Positions 21,721 to 29,652 of a stretch of DNA of 64,000 nt are shown in pieces. The notes below the pieces were generated by a model that saw only the letters and a list, made by a program, of their open reading frames with translations, was not told the DNA's origin and did not search any database. Origin of the DNA: Phascolarctobacterium sp. (lineage in GTDB: Bacteria; Bacillota; Negativicutes; Acidaminococcales; Acidaminococcaceae); assembly GCA_017623055.1 (NCBI GenBank), contig JAGAPX010000005.1, forward strand, positions 41,139-105,138, written 5' to 3'. The position numbers were made by a program, and so were the translations under genes. How positions within the stretch are numbered: the stretch's first letter is position 1; every line of letters starts with the position of its first letter.

Positions 21721-23166
21721 TTATCTTCCTAATTCACGCTTGATTATTTTTTTGTAAGCTTCTACGCCAGGTTGGTCAAAAGCATCTACGTTGGCAAGCT
21801 CCCCTTCGTAAGCAATGGAAAGCATCAAGAAATAGAAGATTTGTCCAATGTAAAATTCGTTGAGTGTGGGCAAACGGTACAATGCGCTAAAGCGGTTATC
21901 TTTATCCAAGGCTTCGCGATTTGCCAAGAGAGCAATTTGCAAGGCTTTGTTTAAGGACACGCCATCATATTTTGCAAAGTCCGGTAAATGAGGGAAGGGG
22001 TTGCCCAACACAACATCTTTTTCAAATTCATCAACTTGTAAGAATTGGATAACTTTGTTGCGTTTACCATCTTGGTGCTGTTGGGTTTGAGCGTGCATAT
22101 CCGTACTGCCTACTGCGGCAATGGGGGTGCGTCCGTAGAAAACGGTTTCGCCATCGCGGTTATGACGCTTGCCCAAGGATTCTGCAAGAAGCTGAACGTA
22201 CCATTCTCCTAAGGATTTAAGGCACATACCATAGCTCATAAAAACTTCAGTATCACAATTGTATTTGTTATCAGCAATATATTTTAGGCAGGCGTTGAGA
22301 AGTGCAGGATTGGAGAAATCTGCCTTTTGACAGGCTTTGTCCATGGCACGTGCGCCTTCTAAAATCATTTCAATATCTAAACCAATGGCTGCAGCAGTTA
22401 CAAGACCAACATCGTTCAGAACGGAGAAGCGTCCACCGACACCTTCTTTAACGTCGAAAGTACGCCAACCATTTTCTTTAGCAAGCTTGTAAAGGGGAGA
22501 ACCAGTTTCTTCCTTCAAATCAGTTACTACCGCAACATCTACGTCAATATTTTCACGTTTGGTCAATTCTTGGTAGTAGTAACTAAAAGCAGTCAAGGTT
22601 TCCAAAGTAGTTCCTGATTTAGAAATAGGAACCAACAATAATCTGAACTTGTCGCCCTTATGCTTACGGTTTTCTGCAAGACTGTCCATTTGCTGAAGAA
22701 TGTGGAGGCTTTGCCACGGGTCAATGTTATTACCGCCAAAGAAAAGACGTGGATGATTATCACGTTCATCGTGGGTAAAGTTGTTCCAGCCGCCACCTGC
22801 AAAAATATCATAGAGCACTCTGTTACCTAAAAAGGAACCGCCTACACCTAAAAAGATTACTGCGTCAACCTCACGTTGCATGTAGTCAGCAAAGTCTTTC
22901 AGTTTGGCAATGGATTCCGGGCTATTGGGACTACCTTCCTTAATGTAGGGCAGGTGAGTAAAATACACAGGCTCCGGTGCGCCGTCTTTGGAAAGATGCG
23001 CCTTAGCATAACCGCTCTTACGCATTTCGTCAATTGCAGCAGCGGCAGCTTGAGCACGCTCTTTCAATTCCAGCAAATCATTTTCAGTTATGCGACCGTC
23101 TCCCAGCATGGTTTCGTAGTCAAAGATAAAACCACTAGCAAGCTGGATTTTTCCATCAGTAATCAT
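21721..23166 (-). CDS. pgi: glucose-6-phosphate isomerase
   Basis: A 481-residue protein starting MITDGKIQLASGFIF; AGGTGA lies just before this ATG. The open frame extends further upstream but overlaps its own promoter. Family signatures are visible (VFLGVGGSFLGNRVLYD, LLVPISKSGTTLETL, and a C-terminal DQPGVEAYKKIIK). It interconverts glucose-6-phosphate and fructose-6-phosphate, which feeds glmS. The 3' end borders the prophage, but the gene is intact. Confidence 0.95.
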   Translation of the reverse strand: MITDGKIQLASGFIFDYETMLGDGRITENDLLELKERAQAAAAAIDEMRKSGYAKAHLSKDGAPEPVYFTHLPYIKEGSPNSPESIAKLKDFADYMQREVDAVIFLGVGGSFLGNRVLYDIFAGGGWNNFTHDERDNHPRLFFGGNNIDPWQSLHILQQMDSLAENRKHKGDKFRLLLVPISKSGTTLETLTAFSYYYQELTKRENIDVDVAVVTDLKEETGSPLYKLAKENGWRTFDVKEGVGGRFSVLNDVGLVTAAAIGLDIEMILEGARAMDKACQKADFSNPALLNACLKYIADNKYNCDTEVFMSYGMCLKSLGEWYVQLLAESLGKRHNRDGETVFYGRTPIAAVGSTDMHAQTQQHQDGKRNKVIQFLQVDEFEKDVVLGNPFPHLPDFAKYDGVSLNKALQIALLANREALDKDNRFSALYRLPTLNEFYIGQIFYFLMLSIAYEGELANVDAFDQPGVEAYKKIIKRELGR

Positions 23167-23203
23167 ATAATCACCTAATTGAAAAATTTTATACATTACA
23201 TAG

Positions 23204-23231
23204 ATTATAGCATATGCTAATTTTATTGCAA
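23204..23231 (-). promoter_or_regulatory. pgi promoter
   Basis: On the minus strand TTGCAA (23231-23226), 16 bp, TATAAT (23209-23204), about 38 bp before the pgi start codon. Confidence 0.7.
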
Positions 23232-23348
23232 GTGTAAAGGTCATTTAATTGATATAAAAATGGCTGAATGGAGAGTTCTCGTTAGTTTGTTACTCATTTA
23301 AATTAGAAATGTAGCTTTATAATGTAGAATTTTATTTTTTCATAAGGA

Positions 23349-23386
23349 AAGCACTCAATTTTATCAAGTGATAAAGTTGAGTGCTT
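23349..23386. terminator. terminator between pgi and the transporter
   Basis: AAGCACTCAA (23349-23358) pairs with TTGAGTGCTT (23377-23386), with an inner TTATC/GATAA helix. T-rich sequence follows on both strands. It would end transcription of the leftward transporter gene. Confidence 0.65.
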
Positions 23387-23400
23387 CTTGTTTTTGAAAA

Positions 23401-23416
23401 TGTTTCACGTGAAACA
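23401..23416. promoter_or_regulatory. parS centromere site
   Basis: The 16-bp palindrome TGTTTCACGTGAAACA is an exact match to the bacterial parS consensus bound by ParB/Spo0J. It lies in the 3' flank of the transporter gene. A near-identical copy lies 5 kb away at 28493. Confidence 0.9.
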
Positions 23417-23424
23417 ATGGAGTT

Positions 23425-24831
23425 TTAAATTTGTCCGAAGGCAGGCCAGTAGTTGATGAAGAAGTAGCCAACAACTGTTGTTAAAATAACATTCAGTGCT
23501 GAAAGGAGAACGCCGTGTTTAAAAAGCTCGGAGGGTTCCAGACCGTAACCAATAGGAATGGCGCGGGTGGAAACTGGCAGAATGTAAGCACAGTTTACTG
23601 CAACAATGGTTACTAAAATGTAGGGAACAACGTTCAAACCTAAAGCTTCGGAGATACTTTGGATAATGGGGATAGCGATAGAAGCTGCAGCCGTATTACT
23701 GGAAACTTCCGTCAAAATAGTGGAGAAGGCTGTGAAGGCAAAGATTGTTTCAATGCCACCGGTAAGTGGCATAACGGTAATAACATCTGCCAGTTTAGTA
23801 GCAGCACCAGTACCAGTAACAAGTTTGCCAAGGGCAAGACCGCCTGCGAAAAGGAAGAACATTCCCCACATCAATTCTTTTTCTGCTTGCTTCCAAGTGA
23901 GGAGAACTTTACCTTCTTCATCGTGCAGCATAAAGGTCAAAAGACCGCAGATGAAAAAGATGTAGGCAGGTCGCAGAGCAGGAAGTGCTTCTGCGAAAAG
24001 GGGGCGAGCAAAGGCGAGAACTGTAGATATAATGAATAAGCCAAGACCTATTTTTTCGCCTTTGCTCATAGGTCCCAGTTGCTTATACATATCATTGAAA
24101 TAAGCCTTAGTGTTGGCAAGTTTCTTAACAGGTAATTTAATGGAAAGAAGAATTACCAAATTGAGGAGCATTGTCAAAATTAAGAAGGGGAGGAAGCGGG
24201 ACACCCAATCAATATACATAAATTCGTGACCGCAAATACCTTCCAAGTAGCTGATGGCAACAAGGTTAGCAGAGCCTCCCAAAGGAGAACCGAAGCCGCC
24301 AATACCGGAACCCCAAACAATTGCCAGCAAAATAGGAATAGCAATCTTACTAGTTTTAATAATTTTTTCGCCAATGAAGTGAAGCATGGAGACCGCAATG
24401 GGAACCATAATCATAGCAACAACTACGTTGGGTAGGAAGATGGAAAGAATTGTGGAAACGAAAAGCCACACGGTAATTTGTTGCTTCATACTTGTACCGA
24501 TGAAGCATAAAGTTTTAATGGCAAGGCGTTTGTCCAACCCTGTGTTTGTCCAAGTAAGGCTGATTAAATCGGAGCCAACTAAGAGTACTACAATCTCTGA
24601 AAAATATTGAGTGATGATTTGGTTGGCAGGGACAAGATTAAAAACTGCGTTAATGCCAATGGGGAGCAAAGCTGTTACGGCAATGTCCACTGGTCTTGTA
24701 ATCCACCACATGCCCATCCAAATGATTGTGCCTAAAGCTAAGGCGCTTTTAAAACCAAAGTAGTATTGGAGAATAAAGGTTAGGGCTGCACAGATTAAAG
24801 GTCCTGCGAGCAAGGAATATTTTTTATTCAA
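23425..24831 (-). CDS. DASS family (SLC13) dicarboxylate/anion transporter
   Basis: A 468-residue protein with about twelve transmembrane segments. It has the repeated DASS signatures: a first-half hairpin with GGSANLVAISY and the second-half SSNTAAASIAIP. The start is a TTG at 24831 with AGGTGA upstream. The family couples sodium to uptake of succinate, citrate or sulfate. In a succinate-consuming Negativicute it would be a plausible succinate importer, but that substrate is inference. Confidence 0.85.
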   Translation of the reverse strand: MNKKYSLLAGPLICAALTFILQYYFGFKSALALGTIIWMGMWWITRPVDIAVTALLPIGINAVFNLVPANQIITQYFSEIVVLLVGSDLISLTWTNTGLDKRLAIKTLCFIGTSMKQQITVWLFVSTILSIFLPNVVVAMIMVPIAVSMLHFIGEKIIKTSKIAIPILLAIVWGSGIGGFGSPLGGSANLVAISYLEGICGHEFMYIDWVSRFLPFLILTMLLNLVILLSIKLPVKKLANTKAYFNDMYKQLGPMSKGEKIGLGLFIISTVLAFARPLFAEALPALRPAYIFFICGLLTFMLHDEEGKVLLTWKQAEKELMWGMFFLFAGGLALGKLVTGTGAATKLADVITVMPLTGGIETIFAFTAFSTILTEVSSNTAAASIAIPIIQSISEALGLNVVPYILVTIVAVNCAYILPVSTRAIPIGYGLEPSELFKHGVLLSALNVILTTVVGYFFINYWPAFGQI

Positions 24832-24920
24832 GGAAGGTCACCTCTTAAAACTAATATGCTTAGTTTTAAGTATAGTACGCGTGCCAAGGGTTGTAAAGTC
24901 ATTAAATAAATTTATTAATT

Positions 24921-24951
24921 AAAAAAAGCTCACTTCAAATGAAGTGAGCTT
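24921..24951 (-). terminator. tRNA transcript terminator
   Basis: AAGCTCACTTC (24926-24936), AAAT, GAAGTGAGCTT (24941-24951). On the minus strand this is followed by a run of T. It ends the leftward tRNA transcript. Confidence 0.85.
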
Positions 24952-24960
24952 CGGAGTCAT

Positions 24961-25035
24961 TGGTAGCGCTAACGGGAATCGAACCCGTGATTTCGCCTTG
25001 AGAGGGCGACGTCTTAACCGCTTGACCATAGCGCC
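24961..25035 (-). tRNA. tRNA-Glu (CUC)
   Basis: A 75-base cloverleaf on the minus strand starting GGCGCTATGGTCAAGCGG and ending with encoded CCA. The T arm is CGGGTTCGATTCCCG, and the anticodon loop CTCTCAA gives anticodon CUC, reading GAG. It pairs with the adjacent tRNA-Gln gene. Confidence 0.92.
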
Positions 25036-25040
25036 GTTTT

Positions 25041-25115
25041 TGGCTCCCGGACTAGGACTCGAACCCAGACTAAATGATCCAGAGTCACTTGTGCTACCAT
25101 TACACCATCCGGGAG
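25041..25115 (-). tRNA. tRNA-Gln (CUG)
   Basis: A 75-base cloverleaf on the minus strand starting CTCCCGGATGGTGTAATGG, with T arm GGGTTCGAGTCC and encoded CCA. The anticodon loop CTCTGGA gives CUG, reading CAG. It is transcribed together with tRNA-Glu, five bases downstream. Confidence 0.92.
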
Positions 25116-25139
25116 TAGCTGTTCTTTAAGAACAAACTA

Positions 25140-25168
25140 ATTATAACTCTGCAATTTTTATTTTGCAA
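25140..25168 (-). promoter_or_regulatory. tRNA promoter
   Basis: Minus strand TTGCAA (25168-25163), 17 bp, TATAAT (25145-25140), 25 bp before tRNA-Gln. Confidence 0.75.
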
Positions 25169-25174
25169 GCACTT

Positions 25175-26386
25175 TTACATGCCTTTGTTATAACTAAAGG
25201 TATCCAGGGTATCGGTAATTTTTTTTGCTAAAGTGTCGGGTAAGCCTTCGATATTTACGTTAAGGAAGCCACGCACGATGGTAGCAGTTGCTTCTTCTTC
25301 GTCAAGACCGCGCGCCATAAGGTATTCGATTTCTTCAGGAGCAATACGTCCAACGGCAGCTTCGTGGCTCATTTCAGCGTTGCCAGTGTAAGCGTCAAGT
25401 TGGGGAATTGCAGAGATGTAACCTTCGTCTGAAAGCATCAAGCCGTTACATTCAAGGTGAGCACGAATGCCTTCTGCCTTACCAATCAAGGTACCACGGT
25501 TTACGATTTCACCGCCAGTACAAATTGTACGCGCTACGATTTCTGCACGACAACCGGGAACTTCTAAGGAAACGATGCCACCGATGTCCAAGTGTGCTCC
25601 CTTAGGTGCAACAAGAATGGAGTTCATACGTGCTACCGCACCCTCGCCTACAAGGCGAGTTACCGGGTTCATTTGTACGTCTTTAGCTTTTTCCATGCAC
25701 ACGTAGTTAGAAATGAACTGTCCGCCTGCGTCGATGATGGTTGCACTACGGGGACGTACTGCTACGTTTTCACCCCAGCTGTGAATCATGGTGTAGGTTA
25801 GTTTGGCGTTTTTGCCAATGTAAAATTCGCTGATGCCAAGATGAATTGCCTTGTCAACGCTAGGGTCACTAGAGCAGCCTGTGATTACGTTCAGCTCTGC
25901 ACCGTCTTCTACAATTACAATGTTGTGAACACGTTGCAGCTGTTCTTCGTGGCTGATGAAGATGCAGGCTTGCAGGGGATAAGTAATTTTTTCGCCAGCT
26001 TTTACGCGGATGAAGTAACCATTTTCTTTTTCAAGGGCAGTCACAGCGGTGTACTTATCTGTATCGGGAGCGACTGCTTTCCACCAGTATTTTTCCACCA
26101 GTTCAGGATACTTTTCAGCAGCCTTACCTGTGTTCATCAATTCTAAGGGAGTTTGAGCTTTAACCTTGGGTTCTAACGCAGTGTTATCTACTTGGATGAA
26201 GGATGCACTACGGTTTTCTGCATTCAGTTCAATGCCAACGTGTTCCATCAAAGCTTTGCCTGCTTCGGAAATATCAGCTTCGCTTTGTACGTGAGCAATA
26301 TCGTTATTGTCGTATTGACTTAAGTCAATGTCTTTGCCAAAGGCGCCTTGCTTGGAAAGGGCAGCCTGTAATTTTTCTTTACTCAT
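25175..26386 (-). CDS. sufB: SufB/SufD-family Fe-S cluster scaffold protein
   Basis: A 403-residue protein with the parallel beta-helix SufB/SufD fold: GAELNVITGCSS, later MNSILVAPKGAHLDIGG, and VEGLPDTLAKKI at the end. It is shorter than canonical SufB and appears to do both scaffold roles, because only one scaffold gene accompanies sufC. It matches the minimal two-gene SUF (SMS-like) arrangement. The start overlaps the sufC stop (ATGA). It builds Fe-S clusters with SufC in the cytoplasm. Confidence 0.85.
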   Translation of the reverse strand: MSKEKLQAALSKQGAFGKDIDLSQYDNNDIAHVQSEADISEAGKALMEHVGIELNAENRSASFIQVDNTALEPKVKAQTPLELMNTGKAAEKYPELVEKYWWKAVAPDTDKYTAVTALEKENGYFIRVKAGEKITYPLQACIFISHEEQLQRVHNIVIVEDGAELNVITGCSSDPSVDKAIHLGISEFYIGKNAKLTYTMIHSWGENVAVRPRSATIIDAGGQFISNYVCMEKAKDVQMNPVTRLVGEGAVARMNSILVAPKGAHLDIGGIVSLEVPGCRAEIVARTICTGGEIVNRGTLIGKAEGIRAHLECNGLMLSDEGYISAIPQLDAYTGNAEMSHEAAVGRIAPEEIEYLMARGLDEEEATATIVRGFLNVNIEGLPDTLAKKITDTLDTFSYNKGM

Positions 26387-27186
26387 TTTCTAATCCTCCT
26401 GCATCCTTTATTAACACAGGTTTCGTAACCGGATTGACCAATGCAACCCAAAATATCCAAGGGGTCACCGCCGGGGCAGGTGATGGTGCCTTGGTAGAGA
26501 ATGTGAGCGTGGGAAGCAGGCACATATTTTAAGATGTGACCCAAGTGGGTGATAATCAAGCCGCTTTTTTGGGGAGCAGCCAAAGGATTAGCGCTGCAAT
26601 TAAAAGTGCAGCAGCCTTTATCACAGTTCACACCACCGCAGGGAGTGTTGTCATTGTGCAGAATATAATTTGCTGCACGACCAACGAGTGCAATGTTCTC
26701 CACGTCAACACCGGATTCCGGTTCATCTAAAAGTAAAAGGTCAGGCTTTTGCGCCATCAGTTGCAGCAGTTCGCTACGTTTAAGTTCGCCACCGCTAAAA
26801 CCTTCGTTTACGCTACGGTCAAGGAAATCAGAAAGCCCCATCCAATTTGCCATCTTTTCTACTTCTTCGGGGGACGCACCGCAAATACCAATCATTTGGC
26901 GCAGGGTGAGACCACGAATTGTGGGCGGGCGTTGAATCATCATGCCGATGCCCATGCGTGCACGTTCGTGGCAGGGAGCTTCAGTAATGTCCTGTCCTTT
27001 AAAATAAATTTTGCCTTCTAAAATTTCGTAACGGTCAAAGCCCATGATTGCACCAAGTAAGGTGGATTTGCCTGTTCCGTTGGGACCGAACAGTACGTGG
27101 ACTTCACCGGGAGCGATATGCATGTTAATATTTCTTAAAATCTGTTTACCATTAACGGCAACAGATAAATTTTCTATGCGTAACAT
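26383..27186 (-). CDS. sufC: SufC-like ABC ATPase with a cysteine-rich insertion
   Basis: A 267-residue protein with Walker A GPNGTGKST (34-42), the ABC signature FSGGELKR (130-137), Walker B LLLLDEPESG (150-159) and switch His in THLGH (about 214). Between Walker B and the His lies a cysteine-rich insertion (C183, C188, C192, C193, C197). The C-terminus adds C237, C248, C257 and C262. Ordinary SufC has neither. A minus-strand TATAAT lies at 27224-27219. It powers cluster assembly with the SufB-like partner. Confidence 0.88.
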   Translation of the reverse strand: MLRIENLSVAVNGKQILRNINMHIAPGEVHVLFGPNGTGKSTLLGAIMGFDRYEILEGKIYFKGQDITEAPCHERARMGIGMMIQRPPTIRGLTLRQMIGICGASPEEVEKMANWMGLSDFLDRSVNEGFSGGELKRSELLQLMAQKPDLLLLDEPESGVDVENIALVGRAANYILHNDNTPCGGVNCDKGCCTFNCSANPLAAPQKSGLIITHLGHILKYVPASHAHILYQGTITCPGGDPLDILGCIGQSGYETCVNKGCRRIRK

Positions 27187-27403
27187 TTGCGTTCTCCTTT
27201 GTTAACAAAATTAAAATCATTATATCATATCAGCAAGCACTTAGCTAACTAATGCTTCTTCTACGAATTATTATAACATACTTATCCGTTCAGTCCTACT
27301 CTTTTAGAATGATTTGAAAATTTTTCACAACCGACACTAACACTATGCTAAAATGAAATAAAATGCTAAAATAGCTAATAGGTAAAATTTTTAGGAGGCT
27401 ACA

Positions 27404-28225
27404 ATGCATCAATACTTGTTTTATATTGGAGATTTTCCTGTGCGTATGTACGGTTTGTGTCTGACTTTGGCAATCTTTCTTGCCATTGGGGTTGCATACT
27501 TTTTGGCAAAGCAGGACGGACGTTGGCATGAGCACGTAGTTGATATTGGTATCTATGGTGGCTTCGCCGGACTTATCGGCGGAAGGCTGTGGGATGTTTT
27601 CTTTTTTGATTGGGCTTATTATAAAGACCATCTTTGGGAAATTCCCTACGTTTGGCAAGGCGGCATGGCAGTTCAAGGCGGTATGCTTGCCGGAATGGCA
27701 GCGGGAATTATTTATCTCAAGCTGCACAAGATTGATTGGGTGGAGTTTGGTGACATCGTAATTCCTTCTTTAATATTTGGTCAAGCGGTAGGGCGTATGG
27801 CGAACTTGCTCAACGGTGATGCCTTTGGTTCTCCCACTGGTGGCAACTTCGGTTTGCTGTATCCGGAAGGAACGCTGGCGTACAAAACTTATGGAGCTGT
27901 TCCTTTATGGCCTGCAGAAGTGTGGGAAGGTCAGCTTGACGTTGTGATTTTTGCATTGCTCTTGATGTTCCGTTGTACTAATCACGCTAAAGGGCAGGCG
28001 ATTTGCCTTTATGGTATGCTCTATTCCGTAGTGCGCTTCGGTTTGGAAATGCTGCGTGGCGATTACGCAGAGCCTTGGATGTTTGGCTTGACTTCTGCGC
28101 AAAGCACCAGTGTATTCTTTTTCTTGATAGCTCTCGGCTTTTTCATCTACTGTGAAATTTTTAACGACAGATGGGACGGCAAAAGAGTAGTTCCCAAGGC
28201 AACTAAGAAAAAGACGAAAAAATAA
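27404..28225 (+). CDS. lgt: prolipoprotein diacylglyceryl transferase
   Basis: A 273-residue, seven-helix membrane protein. The Lgt signature appears as FGQAVGRMANLLNGDAFG, with the conserved Arg and Asn. The start YLFYIGDFPVRMYGL is typical. It transfers diacylglycerol from phosphatidylglycerol to the cysteine of prolipoproteins. AGGAGG lies before the ATG. The lysine-rich C-terminus faces the cytoplasm. Confidence 0.95.
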   Translation: MHQYLFYIGDFPVRMYGLCLTLAIFLAIGVAYFLAKQDGRWHEHVVDIGIYGGFAGLIGGRLWDVFFFDWAYYKDHLWEIPYVWQGGMAVQGGMLAGMAAGIIYLKLHKIDWVEFGDIVIPSLIFGQAVGRMANLLNGDAFGSPTGGNFGLLYPEGTLAYKTYGAVPLWPAEVWEGQLDVVIFALLLMFRCTNHAKGQAICLYGMLYSVVRFGLEMLRGDYAEPWMFGLTSAQSTSVFFFLIALGFFIYCEIFNDRWDGKRVVPKATKKKTKK

Positions 28226-28249
28226 TTTAAAATTTTTCTAAAAAGACTG

Positions 28250-28278
28250 TTGACAAGGTTGCCGTTCTTCGCTATAAT
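28250..28278 (+). promoter_or_regulatory. tRNA-Arg promoter
   Basis: Consensus TTGACA (28250-28255), 17 bp, TATAAT (28273-28278), 29 bp before the tRNA. Confidence 0.85.
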
Positions 28279-28307
28279 ATCATTGTTGCTTGAAGCAAGT
28301 AACTAAT

Positions 28308-28384
28308 GACTCCGTAGCTCAGTTGGATAGAGCGTTTGACTACGAATCAAAAGGTCGCAGGTTCGAATCCTGCCGGGGCCACCA
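28308..28384 (+). tRNA. tRNA-Arg (ACG)
   Basis: A 77-base cloverleaf beginning GACTCCGTAGCTCAG, with T arm CAGGTTCGAATCCTG and encoded CCA. The anticodon loop CTACGAA gives ACG, which after deamination reads CGN codons. The second acceptor pair is an A-C mismatch, an oddity worth noting. Confidence 0.93.
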
Positions 28385-28394
28385 TTGAAAAATC

Positions 28395-28421
28395 AGGAAC
28401 CTCAAAAGAGGTTCCTTTTTT
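28395..28421 (+). terminator. tRNA-Arg terminator
   Basis: AGGAACCTC (28395-28403), AAAA, GAGGTTCCT (28408-28416), then a T-run. Confidence 0.9.
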
Positions 28422-28447
28422 ATTTTTAAAACTTGTTATAAAATTTT

Positions 28448-28481
28448 AGGACTGCTTTCCAAATGGAAGCAGTCCTTTTTC
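28448..28481. terminator. bidirectional terminator
   Basis: AGGACTGCTT (28448-28457) pairs with AAGCAGTCCT (28467-28476), then TTTTT on the plus strand. It lies between the tRNA and the converging CoA-transferase gene. Confidence 0.7.
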
Positions 28482-28492
28482 GCTTTTATGAA

Positions 28493-28508
28493 TGTTTCAC
28501 GTGAAATA
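28493..28508. promoter_or_regulatory. second parS-like site
   Basis: TGTTTCACGTGAAATA differs by one base from the exact parS at 23401. It lies in the 3' flank of the CoA-transferase gene. Confidence 0.75.
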
Positions 28509-28510
28509 TT

Positions 28511-29638
28511 TTATTTTTTAAGTTGTCCTAAAATTTCTTCGTTGTCCTCACCAAGTCTTGGTGCTCTTTTGGAATGTTTTGCCGGAGTTTTACTGAGCTT
28601 CATGGCAAAACCAATTTGTTTATATTCGCCAAGCTCTTCGTCTTGAACGGTCAGTACCATTTCGTTAGCCTCTGTTTGTTCCGCAGCGCAAGCTTCTGCA
28701 AAATCGTAAACAGGAGTTACGCAGGTATCCTTGCCTTCAAGATGAGCTTCCCATTCTGTCATGGTGCGCTTTTTAAATTCAAGGGTGAGCTGTTCTTTAA
28801 GGTAGGGATGATTTGCTTCATCTTCAATCAGTTCAACCATATCTGCTCTGTCGAGAGCGTTACATAAATTGGTCCAGAATTTCTTTTCCAGACAGCCTAC
28901 GGAAACGTAACGGCTGTCTTTTGTTTCGTAGATGTTGTAGTTGGCGTACATACCTGTAAGCCAGTTATTACCACGTTCTGCAACGAAGCCACTGCCAAAG
29001 TAGAGACTGGCAGCACCGGGCATCAAGGTCATTGCTACGTTGTAAAGGCTGATGTCAATTTCTTGACCTTGTCCTGTCATTTGAGCGTGGCGCAGGGCAA
29101 TCAAAATACTCATGCCTGCAGCCATGGAAGCGTTCATATCTGCCATCAGTACGCCAGGGATGGCAGGCTTACTTCCCGCCTCGCCACTCATATTGGTAAT
29201 GCCAGCAAGGCTCACGTAGCCAATGTCGTGGTCAGCCTGTTTTGCCAAGGGACCTTTTGCTCCGTAGCCTGTGAGGGCGCAGTAAATAATCTTGGGGTTC
29301 AGCTTACTAACAGTTTCGTAATCAATGCCCAGCTTTTTAAGTACGCCGGGGCGATAGCTTTCTACAACAACGTCAGCAGTTTTTGCCAGTTCGAGGAAGG
29401 CTTCCCTGCCTTCTTCAGTTTTCAAATCGAGAACCACACTTTTTTTATTACGGTTTAACTGCAAATGCCAGTAGCCAAAATCTTTCAAGAAGGGCGGGAA
29501 GGAACGAGAGTAGTCGCCACGACCGGGCTCTTCAATTTTAATAACTTCCGCTCCAAAATCTGCTAAGAGCATTGTGCAGTAGGGACCTGGTAAAAGACGG
29601 GACAAGTCTAAAATTCTAATGCCTTCTAATGCTTGCAT
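28511..29638 (-). CDS. CaiB/BaiF class III CoA-transferase family protein
   Basis: A 375-residue protein with the family start LEGIRILDLSRLLPGPYC, then KIEEPGRGD, and the active-site region QADHDIGYVSLAG with the catalytic Asp. The HD-I-x-Y form and overall length are closest to alpha-methylacyl-CoA racemase (AMACR) members. It either moves CoA between acids or epimerises an acyl-CoA. The substrate is unknown. Confidence 0.85.
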   Translation of the reverse strand: MQALEGIRILDLSRLLPGPYCTMLLADFGAEVIKIEEPGRGDYSRSFPPFLKDFGYWHLQLNRNKKSVVLDLKTEEGREAFLELAKTADVVVESYRPGVLKKLGIDYETVSKLNPKIIYCALTGYGAKGPLAKQADHDIGYVSLAGITNMSGEAGSKPAIPGVLMADMNASMAAGMSILIALRHAQMTGQGQEIDISLYNVAMTLMPGAASLYFGSGFVAERGNNWLTGMYANYNIYETKDSRYVSVGCLEKKFWTNLCNALDRADMVELIEDEANHPYLKEQLTLEFKKRTMTEWEAHLEGKDTCVTPVYDFAEACAAEQTEANEMVLTVQDEELGEYKQIGFAMKLSKTPAKHSKRAPRLGEDNEEILGQLKK

Positions 29639-29652
29639 GCTAACACTTCCTT

